Assembly: GCF_009696265.1 (NCBI RefSeq)
Contig: NZ_VUMH01000020.1
Span: forward strand, 1 to 36,571
Direction: 5' to 3'
Source of the DNA: Desulfovibrio porci
Lineage (GTDB): Bacteria; Desulfobacterota; Desulfovibrionia; Desulfovibrionales; Desulfovibrionaceae
DNA length: 36,571 nt
The stretch's first letter is position 1. Every line of letters begins with the position of its first letter. Of the stretch, positions 1 through 7,166 are shown one piece after another. The position numbers and the translations under genes are program-made. The notes below the pieces were generated by a model. The model saw nothing but the letters and a program-made list of their open reading frames with translations, was not told where the DNA came from and searched no databases.

Positions 1-17
1 TCGACCGCGTGCAGTCA

Positions 18-127
18 ATTTGGCATTCTTATGGCTGTTCACCCTGTCCTCGGCTCGGTTTACTGTTGTCTGTCAACTCCAGCTTTACCGGCTTGAGGCA
101 GGGTGAACAACCTATTGGAACATTACA
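18..127. mobile_element. IS481-type terminal sequence / MITE-like remnant
   Basis: The bottom-strand sequence of 100-127 matches the IS481-type end at 36445-36472 at about 22 of 28 positions, including the last 12 bases GTTGTTCACCCT. Read on the plus strand, 100-132 encodes RVNNLLEHYT followed by a stop, the kind of C-terminal tail IS481 transposases have. The rest of a transposase cannot be read in any frame of bases 1-99. The core TGTTCACCCTG also occurs facing the other way at 36-46, giving an 11-bp inverted repeat with 99-109, so the stretch could be a short non-autonomous derivative. It directly precedes the surviving part of the integrase gene and probably explains its truncation. Confidence 0.4.
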
Positions 128-132
128 CCTAG

Positions 133-638
133 GCACTGCATTTCTTAAATTAGCCTTGTTGACGGGCATACGTCGCGGCGCACTGCTGGCACTGCGCTGG
201 ACTGATATTGACTTTGAAAGAGGCATCATTCTGCTACGGGCGGAATCTGCCAAAAACAAACGATCTTCCTATATTCCGTTGAATCATACGGCTAGGGAAG
301 TCCTTGCCTATATTCCCCGAACTGGGGAGTATGTCTTTCCCGGAAAGACAGGAAAACCCCGTGAAAATTTTCGGCGCACAGCATACCGTGTACGCGAGCG
401 GGCCGGTCTGCCCCGCGACTTTCGCCCTGTTCACAGCCTGAGACATGTCTTTGCTTCGCTTCTGGTCAATAAAGGCGTTGACCTCTATACAGTAAAGGAA
501 CTCCTAACACATTCCAATATTTCAATGACAGAGAGATATTCACACTTAAAAAATACTGTTTTGAAGAAGGCTACGGAAAATGTAGATACTATTTTAGATG
601 AAATACAAAATATAAATACAGATAGTAAAAATGATTGA
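133..638 (+). pseudogene. tyrosine recombinase (phage-type integrase), catalytic domain only, 5' truncated
   Basis: The reading frame is open from position 9, but recognisable integrase sequence starts only after the IS-like end, near 133. What remains is the C-terminal catalytic domain of about 168 residues. The conserved boxes are present in order: TGIRRGALLALRW with the first catalytic arginine, a KNKR lysine stretch, HSLRH with histidine and second arginine, LTHSN, and the nucleophile tyrosine in ERYSHL. The N-terminal core-binding and arm-binding domains are missing, so this copy is unlikely to work as a full site-specific recombinase. The stop codon lies inside the next gene (8-base overlap). 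The family normally catalyses integration and excision of phages and genomic islands, which fits the replication-type genes just downstream. Confidence 0.8.
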
Positions 639-1371
639 TGCAGCGGAACTCTATGAATCAGAACCAAATGAGCGCCGCAAGCTGGAGCGTGAACACAGGG
701 ATGTGTCTACCTCGCATGAATACTATGCACTTGTGAGCTTGCACAATCTTTGCTCATGCCGGATACGGCGCATCAAATGCGGGCGCGTACAATATTTGAA
801 TTTTTTCAACGGAGAGGAGCGGCGGGGCCTGTACTTCAAAGCTGACGAGCAAGGATGCATCCCCACACCGGCCATGCTGGAAGCGGAGTTCTCCAGAGTG
901 TCCGGCATTGTGCCGCATATCCCTGAAACGCTCATGGAGCTTTATCGCAAGGCACTACAAACGTCGGGCAGGTCTGGCAGAGCGCGGCAAGATGATGCGG
1001 AAACCTTGACCCAGTGCATGGCCGTGATGGCTTTGGTAGTGCTTGCTGAAACAGAGCGCAAATATAAACTTGGCATTTTTCCCGTAGCCTCATACGCGGA
1101 AGCACGGGAGGCCTTCTACAAGCTCAAGGGATACCACGTCTCCCCGGCAATCGGCAGCAAGGATACCTTTCACGCTATTTGGAAGCGTGTGCGTAACGAT
1201 AAAGGGCTGATTTTGGCAAGGGCAATCATGGCGGGATTCCACAAAGAGGGCCTGTTTACCCAGGCTTCTTTCCGGCAAAAATTTACGGGCAAGCTCCCCC
1301 CAAACATGGACGCCGCCGCATGGTGGTTTAATGATTTGCTACGGCACCGCGCATGGTTTGGCCGATGGTAG
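631..1371 (+). CDS. unknown 246-aa protein of the integrated element
   Basis: I do not recognise this protein. Its ATG overlaps the integrase stop by 8 bases and has no clear Shine-Dalgarno sequence, so translation is probably coupled to the integrase frame. Residues 41-50 hold a small cysteine cluster (LCSCRIRRIKC). The middle is helical and charged, and the C-terminus is aromatic-rich (AAAWWFNDLL, WFGRW). There are no membrane segments or signal peptide. Base composition is intermediate between the AT-rich integrase and the GC-rich rep gene. It is followed by a hairpin terminator at 1419-1453. The position between an integrase and a replication module suggests a mobile-element accessory role, but nothing in the sequence fixes its function. 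Confidence 0.7.
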   Translation: MIDAAELYESEPNERRKLEREHRDVSTSHEYYALVSLHNLCSCRIRRIKCGRVQYLNFFNGEERRGLYFKADEQGCIPTPAMLEAEFSRVSGIVPHIPETLMELYRKALQTSGRSGRARQDDAETLTQCMAVMALVVLAETERKYKLGIFPVASYAEAREAFYKLKGYHVSPAIGSKDTFHAIWKRVRNDKGLILARAIMAGFHKEGLFTQASFRQKFTGKLPPNMDAAAWWFNDLLRHRAWFGRW

Positions 1372-1418
1372 ATTGAAAGATTTTTTCCCCAGTAGGCAGA
1401 GCCTCCTGCGAAATTCTA

Positions 1419-1453
1419 GGCTGTTCCCGGATGTTCCCGGAACGGCCTTTTTT
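1419..1453 (+). terminator. intrinsic terminator after the 246-aa gene
   Basis: GGCTGTTCC (1419-1427) pairs with GGAACGGCC (1439-1447), one G-T wobble included, and is followed directly by six T residues. The ribosome binding site of the next gene starts only a few bases later, so read-through would be needed for co-expression, or the hairpin acts as an attenuator in front of the HTH gene. Confidence 0.75.
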
Positions 1454-1473
1454 ATTTCAAAGGAGAATGAACT

Positions 1474-1674
1474 ATGCCGAACTTTGATCTTGAGCTTGTT
1501 GACGAGAAAGCCGCCGCCCGTATTCTGGGCTTTTCGATAAAATCGCTTCAAAATCGCCGCTGGAAGCGCCAGCCGCCCTCTTTTTTGAAGTTGGGACGCA
1601 AGATTGCCTATCGTCTAAGCGATTTGCAGGCCTATCTTGACGCTTGCACAATAGAACCGATGCACAAGGGATAG
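1474..1674 (+). CDS. AlpA/excisionase-like helix-turn-helix protein
   Basis: A 66-residue protein with the layout of MerR-type winged-helix excisionase/AlpA proteins: a recognition-helix region (DEKAAARILGFSIKSLQNRR), a wing region rich in basic and proline residues (WKRQPPSFLKLGRK), and the closing pattern YRLSDLQAYLDA. Family members bind DNA as excisionases or as activators of excision and replication genes in prophages and integrative elements. A good Shine-Dalgarno (AAAGGAG) precedes the ATG by about 8 bases. It sits directly upstream of the rep gene, the usual place for a regulator of the replication/excision module. Function as regulator versus excisionase cannot be decided from the sequence. 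Confidence 0.85.
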   Translation: MPNFDLELVDEKAAARILGFSIKSLQNRRWKRQPPSFLKLGRKIAYRLSDLQAYLDACTIEPMHKG

Positions 1675-1679
1675 CGGCG

Positions 1680-2492
1680 ATGGTCTCCCTGTCGTTACAT
1701 GGCGGGGGGGCGGCATGGGATACGGCGGAGGGGAGCCGCCTACCTTATCTAAATAAGTGCTTAGATTTTCGCCCCCCTTCCCGGCAGCAGGCACTTGCCT
1801 TGCGGGATGAACTTGCAGCCTTTTATGCGAGGGCAGGGAATCTCTATCGTCAGCATCGGCTTTTGGAATGCGGACGACCTGTCCCCGGTGGGATGGACAC
1901 ATGGACTTACCAATGTGGCTTAGGGGAATGCCCCCTGTGCTACCGGCGGCGGGCCTATCGAAAGGCAGCGGAGGCGGCCCGGATGGACGCTGTTCTCAAG
2001 GAAAGCGGTTTCAACTCGCAATTGCTGACCATCACGATGCCGGATACCGAAGCGGATGGCATGGCGGCGCGTTATGCGGAATTGGCGGCGGATTGCGCCA
2101 GACTTTACAGATCAAAGACCTATCTTCGGCGCATTGCCGGGGCGGCGCGCTGCATCGAAACAAGCACAGCGGATACAGGGTTATTTCATGTCCATGTCCA
2201 TTTGCTGCTTCTGTTCCGCTGCGGTGTCCTTCCGGCAGAGATCGTGCCGCTTGTGAGGCGCTGCTTTCCGTCCGGGGTGGTCTATGCATCCGGGCTGTGG
2301 CGCTTCGTCTGTACCGCCCGTTTCGCTGCCTATGCCCTGAAACTGCCGGAAGGCGTCACGGCGGAGGAATGGTTGACCATTCGCCAGATGATGCAGGGAA
2401 AAATGCCGCTGACGTTTTCCGGTGTGCTGCGGAGGGCACGCCGGGAGGGGGGCAAGCGCCGTCCACCAAAAAGGAAATGCCATGAGCAATAG
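1680..2492 (+). CDS. HUH-type rolling-circle replication initiator (Rep)
   Basis: The protein (270 aa from the ATG at 1680, preceded by AAGGG; a TTG 36 bases upstream is in frame) has the features of plasmid rolling-circle Rep proteins: a cysteine cluster CGLGECPLC (about residues 79-87) followed by basic YRRRAYRKA; LLTITMPD (115-122); ARCIETS (157-163); the metal-binding HUH motif HVHVHLLL (170-177); and a candidate nucleophile tyrosine in YALK (218-221). Such enzymes nick one strand at the double-strand origin, stay covalently bound through the tyrosine, and start replication. The C-terminus is very basic (RREGGKRRPPKRK). It is embedded in an integrase-linked cluster, so it is more likely part of an integrative element than a free plasmid. 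The exact Rep subfamily was assigned by eye only. Confidence 0.8.
   Translation: MVSLSLHGGGAAWDTAEGSRLPYLNKCLDFRPPSRQQALALRDELAAFYARAGNLYRQHRLLECGRPVPGGMDTWTYQCGLGECPLCYRRRAYRKAAEAARMDAVLKESGFNSQLLTITMPDTEADGMAARYAELAADCARLYRSKTYLRRIAGAARCIETSTADTGLFHVHVHLLLLFRCGVLPAEIVPLVRRCFPSGVVYASGLWRFVCTARFAAYALKLPEGVTAEEWLTIRQMMQGKMPLTFSGVLRRARREGGKRRPPKRKCHEQ
1744..1763. repeat. AT-rich nested palindromes inside rep (possible nick-site region)
   Basis: CTTATctaAATAAG (1744-1757) overlaps TAAGTGCTTA (1754-1763). The patch is strikingly AT-rich within GC-rich coding sequence, near the 5' end of the Rep gene. Rolling-circle origins often hold such hairpins and may lie within or just upstream of rep, so this is a candidate double-strand origin. 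That role is inference only. Confidence 0.3.
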
Positions 2493-2685
2493 ACATACGG
2501 AAAAACGGGCCAGAATTGCCCCTAAACGGCGCGCAACGGTCTGCCATGACAGGGGCCTTACAGCGCGGGAAAAAGCTATGCTGGACTATCTTGAAAACTG
2601 GCTTGCGGAGCGCACGGCCACGGAAGCAGGCCAAAAAGTCAGGGCCGCCGCCAAAAGGAAAAAGCATGACAAAAACGATGCCTGA
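2482..2685 (+). CDS. small basic protein of the integrated element
   Basis: A 67-residue, strongly basic protein (MSNRHTEKRARIAPKRRA at the start, KRKKHDKNDA at the end) with a short amphipathic middle (LTAREKAMLDYLENWLAE). The ATG overlaps the end of rep (ATGAGCAATAG) and follows an AAAGGAAA ribosome binding site; its own 3' end overlaps the next gene by 20 bases. The tight overlaps argue for a real gene translated with rep and the DUF5681-type protein. I do not recognise a family. The charge pattern would suit nucleic-acid binding, but that is a guess. Confidence 0.6.
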   Translation: MSNRHTEKRARIAPKRRATVCHDRGLTAREKAMLDYLENWLAERTATEAGQKVRAAAKRKKHDKNDA

Positions 2686-3124
2686 AAACAGCAGGAAAAA
2701 ACAGGCCGGGGGGCGCTTTCAGCCGGGGCAAAGCGGCAATCCGGCGGGCAGGCCGAAAGGCTCCCCCAACACGCTGACACGGATCATGCAAGTCAAGCTG
2801 GCCGGGCGGGCGGATGAAATCCTTGACCGCGCAATCAGCCTTGCCGCCGCCGGGAACATCCATGCGCTGAAACTGCTGGTGCCGCGCCTGCTGCCGGAAA
2901 TACGGGAACAGCCTTTGCCCCTGCTGGAATTGCCGCCTGTCAGCAGTGTGGAAGATTTGCCCGCCTTCGCGGATGCGGTGCTGGACGCCGTGCGGGAAGG
3001 TATCATCGCTCCGGCAACGGCGGGCCAGCTCATGGACGCGGCAAAACTCAAAACAGCGGCGGCAAGTCAGGCCAAGATCGCTAGGGAGTGCCACGGTCTG
3101 GATTTGGCAGATATTCCCCTGTAG
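2666..3124 (+). CDS. DUF5681-type protein of the integrated element
   Basis: The 152-aa product starts at the ATG at 2666, after AAAAGGAAAAA, inside the end of the preceding gene. Its N-terminus carries the signature RFQPGQSGNPAGRPKG (residues about 16-31), typical of the DUF5681 family, which is common in phages and integrative elements and often lies beside terminase or replication genes. The remainder is a helical, alanine-rich region (ILDRAISLAAAGNIHALKLL and following) that resembles the helical tail of other DUF5681 proteins. The molecular role of the family is not known to me. The gene ends 10 bases before a strong hairpin terminator and is the last gene of the element's plus-strand run. 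Confidence 0.75.
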   Translation: MTKTMPENSRKKQAGGRFQPGQSGNPAGRPKGSPNTLTRIMQVKLAGRADEILDRAISLAAAGNIHALKLLVPRLLPEIREQPLPLLELPPVSSVEDLPAFADAVLDAVREGIIAPATAGQLMDAAKLKTAAASQAKIARECHGLDLADIPL

Positions 3125-3134
3125 AGGCGCAAAA

Positions 3135-3167
3135 AAAGGCCCATCGGCGTTTTGCTGGTGGGCCTTT
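3135..3167. terminator. strong hairpin terminator closing the element's gene run
   Basis: AAAGGCCCATCGGC (3135-3148) pairs along its whole length with GCTGGTGGGCCTTT (3154-3167) with only G-T wobbles, around the loop GTTTT. A-rich sequence before and T residues at the end allow function in both directions. Confidence 0.8.
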
Positions 3168-3469
3168 GGCATTATGGCTAGAGGAAACTGGACTTTTAAG
3201 CAAATCTGGACAGATGACAAAGGGAAAGCCGTTTTTGAGTGATCCCCCAAAAAGTTTTACCGCTGAAAACCGGAGCTTCCAGCGGTAAGAGGGCATATAG
3301 CGGGCGGCCAAGCCTTGCCATACGATGGCGGAAAGCGTTCCGTCATCCTGTTTCCTGAAATTATTCCTACCTGTTTGCTATGTCAACGTCTGGAATCACA
3401 CCCATAGCGATGGATGCAGTTTTCAGGACTGTTGTGCTATGCCTCAAAATCCGGTAGGGCCGCTTGATA
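3168..3469. other. 302-bp gene-free stretch between the element and the lipoprotein gene
   Basis: No convincing gene is present. The only structure seen is a 9-bp inverted repeat, TTACCGCTG (3257-3265) and CAGCGGTAA (3280-3288). Composition drops from GC-rich to AT-rich near 3330-3470. No tRNA-like or integrase-type direct repeat was recognised here. Confidence 0.5.
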
Positions 3470-4441
3470 TCAGCGTGTTATTATGGCAAGTGCTGTGTAC
3501 TTGGCAATGAAGTCTTCAATAGAGAGGGAAGATTCTGGTATAGGGAAAGGCTGGCTAGGGTCAAGTGTATAGTACACGGGAGGATTCTTAAACTGTTCGT
3601 ATTGACGTGCAAAATAAGGAGTTCCTTCCGTGAATATAACATAGATACCTTTTTTATCTTGTACTTCAACACCGATAGAAAAGAGTACAGTATCTGTTTT
3701 TGAGAAATCATTGCCGTTATCACCTTCATTACCAAGATAAGAAGCATAGCTTTCCCAACGATAAAACATATATTGCATAATATTTATATCTGTAAGTTTC
3801 CCTTCATTGTTTACTTTTCCAACAAAGATAGCTGGAAGAAGAGGGTTTGAATCTTTAGAAGTTACTGATATGTCAGCACTTATGTAGATATTATTTTTAT
3901 CTGCTGTGTAATAATAATATCGAGAGTCTCTTCTGTCGAAGATAAATTTCTTTCCCGATTGAAATTTTTTACAGTGAATCTTCGTATTATTTGGGCAAGT
4001 AAAAGTGCTTTGAACTTTGATTGTCTTAAATCCCTCCCGAAGTATTCTTGCCTTTTCTTCAGCAGCCTTTTTCTGGTCGGCTATCAACTGGGGTAACTTC
4101 CTTTGAAGTTCCTTTACGCTAGTCGCATGTCGAGAGCTAGGAAACTCGCTGAGGTAGTTGGAAAGTAACGGCATGGCTTGGTCATAGTGACCAGCTTCTA
4201 TATGTGCTTGTATCTCCTGAAAGCGTTTTTCTGGAGCCTCAAGAGTATCTTTGATTAACTTCTGCGCCTTGGCAAGTTCTTCCTCTGTAGTGGCGAGACG
4301 CTTACCTAGCATGACGATTTGCTCATCTTTCTGCGTAATTTCTGCTCTGAGCCTTTCAAGCTCTTGTTTCGCTTGTGGGCCTTCACACCCAATAAGGCAT
4401 AGACTCATAGCAAGAATAAAATATATAAAATAGTTACGCAT
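3470..4441 (-). CDS. AT-rich predicted lipoprotein with N-terminal coiled coil
   Basis: A 323-aa protein. Its signal peptide ends in a lipobox (LCLIGC, Cys19), so it should be a lipid-anchored envelope protein. Residues 24-65 form a heptad-like coiled coil (KQELERLRAEITQKDEQ and on). Residues about 70-115 look like a TPR-type helical hairpin (AHIEAGHYDQAMPLLSNYLSEFP), and about 140-323 form an unrecognised, aromatic-rich, probably beta-rich domain. The start is supported by AAGGAGG about 10 bases upstream and a TATAAT-type promoter. Codon use is clearly AT-rich compared with all chromosomal neighbours, a sign of horizontal transfer. Between an integrated element and a tRNA gene this looks like island cargo. 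No function can be given; a surface or exclusion-type role is possible but unsupported. Confidence 0.8.
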   Translation of the reverse strand: MRNYFIYFILAMSLCLIGCEGPQAKQELERLRAEITQKDEQIVMLGKRLATTEEELAKAQKLIKDTLEAPEKRFQEIQAHIEAGHYDQAMPLLSNYLSEFPSSRHATSVKELQRKLPQLIADQKKAAEEKARILREGFKTIKVQSTFTCPNNTKIHCKKFQSGKKFIFDRRDSRYYYYTADKNNIYISADISVTSKDSNPLLPAIFVGKVNNEGKLTDINIMQYMFYRWESYASYLGNEGDNGNDFSKTDTVLFSIGVEVQDKKGIYVIFTEGTPYFARQYEQFKNPPVYYTLDPSQPFPIPESSLSIEDFIAKYTALAIITR

Positions 4442-4487
4442 TTTTATTTTTTCCTCCTTCTGTATATAGAATTGCTCTGCTGGAAAA

Positions 4488-4514
4488 ATTATATGAAATT
4501 TGTGAGGGTATCAA
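4488..4514 (-). promoter_or_regulatory. sigma-70-type promoter of the lipoprotein gene
   Basis: On the minus strand the -10 box is TATAAT (4488-4493) and the -35 candidate is TTGATA (4509-4514), 15 bases apart, slightly short. It lies about 47 bases upstream of the ATG at 4441 in AT-rich DNA. Confidence 0.55.
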
Positions 4515-4680
4515 TTAAATATGGAAAATTGCGCCCAGTCCACGGGGCGGCTTCCAAATCTTCCAGCGTGATGATGCTGACAGGGATGGTCTGGCCGTCC
4601 AGCGCATCGGCGGCGTGCTTCGTCAGGGGAGCGGCGGCAATCCGTGCGAGGAAATTTCCGCCAAAAACGGATTTTGCAGG
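4489..4680 (-). pseudogene. 3' remnant of an unidentified gene
   Basis: On the minus strand an open frame reads FGGNFLARIAAAPLTKHA, then ADALDGQTIPVSIITLEDLE and AAPW, in GC-rich codons, before it runs into the AT-rich promoter region of the lipoprotein gene and stops at 4489. There is no start codon with a ribosome binding site, and upstream it enters the tRNA terminator. It looks like a piece of an old chromosomal or element gene cut by arrival of the AT-rich islet. The family is not recognised. Confidence 0.35.
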
Positions 4681-4703
4681 TCTGTGCGGGGAATCGTGTG
4701 GGG

Positions 4704-4743
4704 AAAAGAAAAGGGACTTGCAGTTGTATTTTCGCAAGTCCCT
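4704..4743 (-). terminator. intrinsic terminator of tRNA-Arg
   Basis: On the minus strand AGGGACTTGC (from 4743) pairs perfectly with GCAAGTCCCT (ending 4712) and is followed by TTTTCTTTTC. It begins 8 bases after the tRNA 3' end, so the tRNA is a single-gene transcript. Confidence 0.85.
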
Positions 4744-4751
4744 GAAATATT

Positions 4752-4828
<77 letters not shown>

Positions 4829-4981
4829 GCAAGATGTGTTTTGATATGCTTTGTCCTGGTCCCTGTCAAGGCGTGCCCTCGCTCCTTATGGTCCGGCCGC
4901 CGGACGCGGCGCATTTGCCAGCCCGGCGCTTTTATGGGAAAAATAGAAAGACGGATGAAGAACGGCAAGGAGAAGACAAGC

Positions 4982-5578
4982 ATGCGCGACATTCTGGTGG
5001 GCGTCAGCGGGGCCAGCGGCATGCCCCTGGCTTTGTGCGTGTTGCGCGGACTGGCCGCCATGCCGGATGTGCGGACCCATTGCGTCATTTCGCATGGCGC
5101 GCGCGCCGTGCTGCGCGCTGAATGCGGGGCCGGGCCGGAGCTGCTGGCCGCGCACGCCGATCATCTGTATGAGCCTGACAATCTGGCCGCCGGACCGGCC
5201 AGCGGTTCCTGGTGGTACGGCGCTGAGCCCGCGGCCATGCTGATCGTGCCCTGCTCCATGGGCACGCTGGGTGCGCTGGCTTCCGGAGCTACCGGCAATC
5301 TGCTTCAGCGCGCGGGTGACGTGGCCCTCAAGGAAGGCCTGCGCCTGGTGCTGGTGACGCGTGAAAGCCCGCTCTCCGCCGTGCATCTGCGCAACATGCT
5401 GAGCCTGCGCGAAGCCGGGGCCGTGATCATGCCCTTTTCCCCCGGTTTTTATCTGCGCCCGCAGAGTCTTGAGGAAATGCTCCTCCAGACCAGCGGACGA
5501 ATTTTCGACCAACTGGGCCTGGCGCACAATCTGGGGCGCTGGGCTGAAAAATACACTGAAAACGAGGCAAAGCCATGA
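4982..5578 (+). CDS. ubiX: UbiX-family flavin prenyltransferase
   Basis: A 198-aa flavoprotein of the UbiX/Pad1 family. Members join a dimethylallyl group to FMN to make prenylated FMN, the cofactor of UbiD-type (de)carboxylases. Diagnostic stretches are the N-terminal FMN-binding [12 protein letters not shown], the central [20 protein letters not shown], then [37 protein letters not shown] and the C-terminal [12 protein letters not shown]. Length matches the family. The ATG at 4982 is chosen because AAGGAG sits 9 bases upstream; in-frame ATGs further upstream lack this. The stop overlaps the start of the next gene (ATGA), so the two are translationally coupled. No ubiD is visible in the window, so the partner decarboxylase must be elsewhere. 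Confidence 0.92.
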   Translation: MRDILVGVSGASGMPLALCVLRGLAAMPDVRTHCVISHGARAVLRAECGAGPELLAAHADHLYEPDNLAAGPASGSWWYGAEPAAMLIVPCSMGTLGALASGATGNLLQRAGDVALKEGLRLVLVTRESPLSAVHLRNMLSLREAGAVIMPFSPGFYLRPQSLEEMLLQTSGRIFDQLGLAHNLGRWAEKYTENEAKP

Positions 5579-6261
5579 GCGAGATTACCTGGTACGGCCA
5601 TTCGGCCTTCAAGATCAGCGCCCCGCAGGCGCATGTGCTTATTGATCCCTTTTTTACGCCCGCTTCCGGGGTGACCGTGGAAAGCCTGGGGCCAGTGGAC
5701 ATGCTGCTGGTCACCCACGACCATGGCGACCATGTGGGTGAAGCCGTGAATATCTGCCGCAAGACCGGCGCCATGTTGGGGGCCATTGTGGGCACGGCGG
5801 GGAAACTGGCGGAGGACGGCGTGCCTGAAGCGCAGATTCTTAACGGCATCGGCTTCAACATGGGCGGCACCATGGAGCACAAGGGCATCAAGGCCACCAT
5901 GACCCAGGCTTTCCATTCCAGCGATTCCGGCGCCCCGGCGGGCTACATCATTGAAATGCCCGACGGCCTTGTGGTTTACCACGCGGGCGACACCTGTATT
6001 TTCAGCGGCATGGAACTCTGGGGGCAACTCTACCATATCGACGTGGCTCTGCTGCCCATCGGCGGAGTGTTCACCATGGACGCCCGCCAGGCGGCCCTGG
6101 CCTGCAAACTGTTGGGCTGCAAATCGGTCATTCCCATGCACTGGGGCACCTTCCCGGTGCTGGCCCAGAGCGCCGAATACTTCCAGGAACAGGTGGCCAG
6201 GCTCTGCCCCGACTGCGACTGCATAGCCATGCGCCCCGGCCAGAGCCTGTCGTTTGTGTAG
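5575..6261 (+). CDS. UPF0173-type metal-dependent hydrolase (metallo-beta-lactamase fold)
   Basis: A 228-aa single-domain protein of the metallo-beta-lactamase fold, close to the UPF0173/YtkL group. The metal-binding motif THDHGDH is at residues 47-53; further ligands are in AFHSS, YHAGDT and the late histidine in IPMHWGTFP. The N-terminus [14 protein letters not shown] is typical of the group. The substrate is unknown for most members. The start ATG overlaps the ubiX stop, so both proteins come from one message, although I know of no shared pathway. A T-rich hairpin at 6356-6396 lies downstream, facing the convergent motB gene. Confidence 0.88.
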   Translation: MSEITWYGHSAFKISAPQAHVLIDPFFTPASGVTVESLGPVDMLLVTHDHGDHVGEAVNICRKTGAMLGAIVGTAGKLAEDGVPEAQILNGIGFNMGGTMEHKGIKATMTQAFHSSDSGAPAGYIIEMPDGLVVYHAGDTCIFSGMELWGQLYHIDVALLPIGGVFTMDARQAALACKLLGCKSVIPMHWGTFPVLAQSAEYFQEQVARLCPDCDCIAMRPGQSLSFV

Positions 6262-6355
6262 CCGGAGAACCTGTTTTGAAGACGTCACCCGGCGCGGGGG
6301 GCAGGCCCCTTCGGCCGTCCTGTTTGAAGACATCCTGCACGGTTGGGCAGAGAGA

Positions 6356-6396
6356 AGGTAAGAGCGGCCTTTTTTGAAAAAAAGCCGCTCTTACCT
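6356..6396. terminator. hairpin terminator between the hydrolase gene and motB
   Basis: AGGTAAGAGCGGC (6356-6368) and GCCGCTCTTACCT (6384-6396) form a perfect 13-bp stem around a loop made of T and A runs. It can serve the plus-strand ubiX-hydrolase operon. Confidence 0.7.
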
Positions 6397-6408
6397 GTCA
6401 AAAATACA

Positions 6409-6434
6409 AACGTACCGGCATATGCCGGTACGTT
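6409..6434 (-). terminator. perfect palindrome, terminator of motB
   Basis: A perfect 26-bp palindrome with half-site AACGTACCGGCAT. On the minus strand it is followed by TTTGTATTTTTG, as expected of an intrinsic terminator 25 bases after the motB stop. Confidence 0.7.
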
Positions 6435-6458
6435 GTTTTGCTTAATTTGTGCGCTGCC

Positions 6459-7166
6459 TTAATATACCAGGCTGTAGGACATGACCTCGGGCCGGTGGAA
6501 AAAGAATTCCACCCGTCGGTTGACGGCCCGGCTTTCCTCGTCAATGCCGGGTTTGAGCGGGCGCGTGTCACCGTAGGCCACGCCGCGCAGGCGGGTGGGC
6601 TTGACGCCGTGGTCGGCCAGATAGTGCAGCACAGCCGCCGCGCGCGCGCCCGAGAGTTCCCAGGCCGAGGCGAAGGGCGGCCGGGCCTCGTTGCCGTCGG
6701 CATGGCCGCGCACCACCAGATAGAGATTGTAGTCCTTCAGAACCTGCAAGACGCTGTTTAGCACTTTTTCGCCTTCAGGCAGAAAGTCCACGGCCCCGGG
6801 TTTGAACAGCACGTCGGAATTGACGCGCAGCTGCACGCCCACGTCGTCGGCGCTGATGCCCGAGGAACTCTGCGGCACGGCGTCGGCCATGAGCATCTGT
6901 TTGATCTTCTGCGCAATGGCGTAGTGGGATTTTTCCACTTCGTTGATTTTGAGATCCCGGGTGTCGATCTTGTCGGTGTTCTGGATAAAGGGGTTGTTGG
7001 ACACCGGCGAGGTGGAGCTGGAATCAAAGTTGCGCTCGCCGCTGAAATAGGCGGCCAGCCCGGCTCTGGTTTCCGGCGGCACCATGTTGAGCACCCAGAG
7101 CAGGAGAAAGAAGGCCATCATGGCCGTCACAAAGTCGGCGTAGGCGACTTTCCAGGCGCTGCCCAT
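6459..7166 (-). CDS. motB: flagellar motor stator protein MotB
   Basis: A 235-aa inner-membrane protein with one N-terminal membrane helix and an OmpA-like peptidoglycan-binding domain. The helix contains the proton-channel aspartate in VAYADFVTAMMAFFLLLWVL (Asp11). A linker follows (about residues 35-110), then the OmpA domain (about 110-228) with VVRGHADGNE, SGARAAAVLHYL and NRRVEFFF. MotB anchors the MotA ring to the cell wall so that ion flow drives flagellar rotation. The cytoplasmic tail before the helix is very short, but the start is supported by AAAGGAAA 8 bases upstream. The gene is separated from motA by 243 bases that hold a dispersed repeat with a 22-bp palindrome, an unusual interruption for a stator pair. 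Confidence 0.93.
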   Translation of the reverse strand: MGSAWKVAYADFVTAMMAFFLLLWVLNMVPPETRAGLAAYFSGERNFDSSSTSPVSNNPFIQNTDKIDTRDLKINEVEKSHYAIAQKIKQMLMADAVPQSSSGISADDVGVQLRVNSDVLFKPGAVDFLPEGEKVLNSVLQVLKDYNLYLVVRGHADGNEARPPFASAWELSGARAAAVLHYLADHGVKPTRLRGVAYGDTRPLKPGIDEESRAVNRRVEFFFHRPEVMSYSLVY

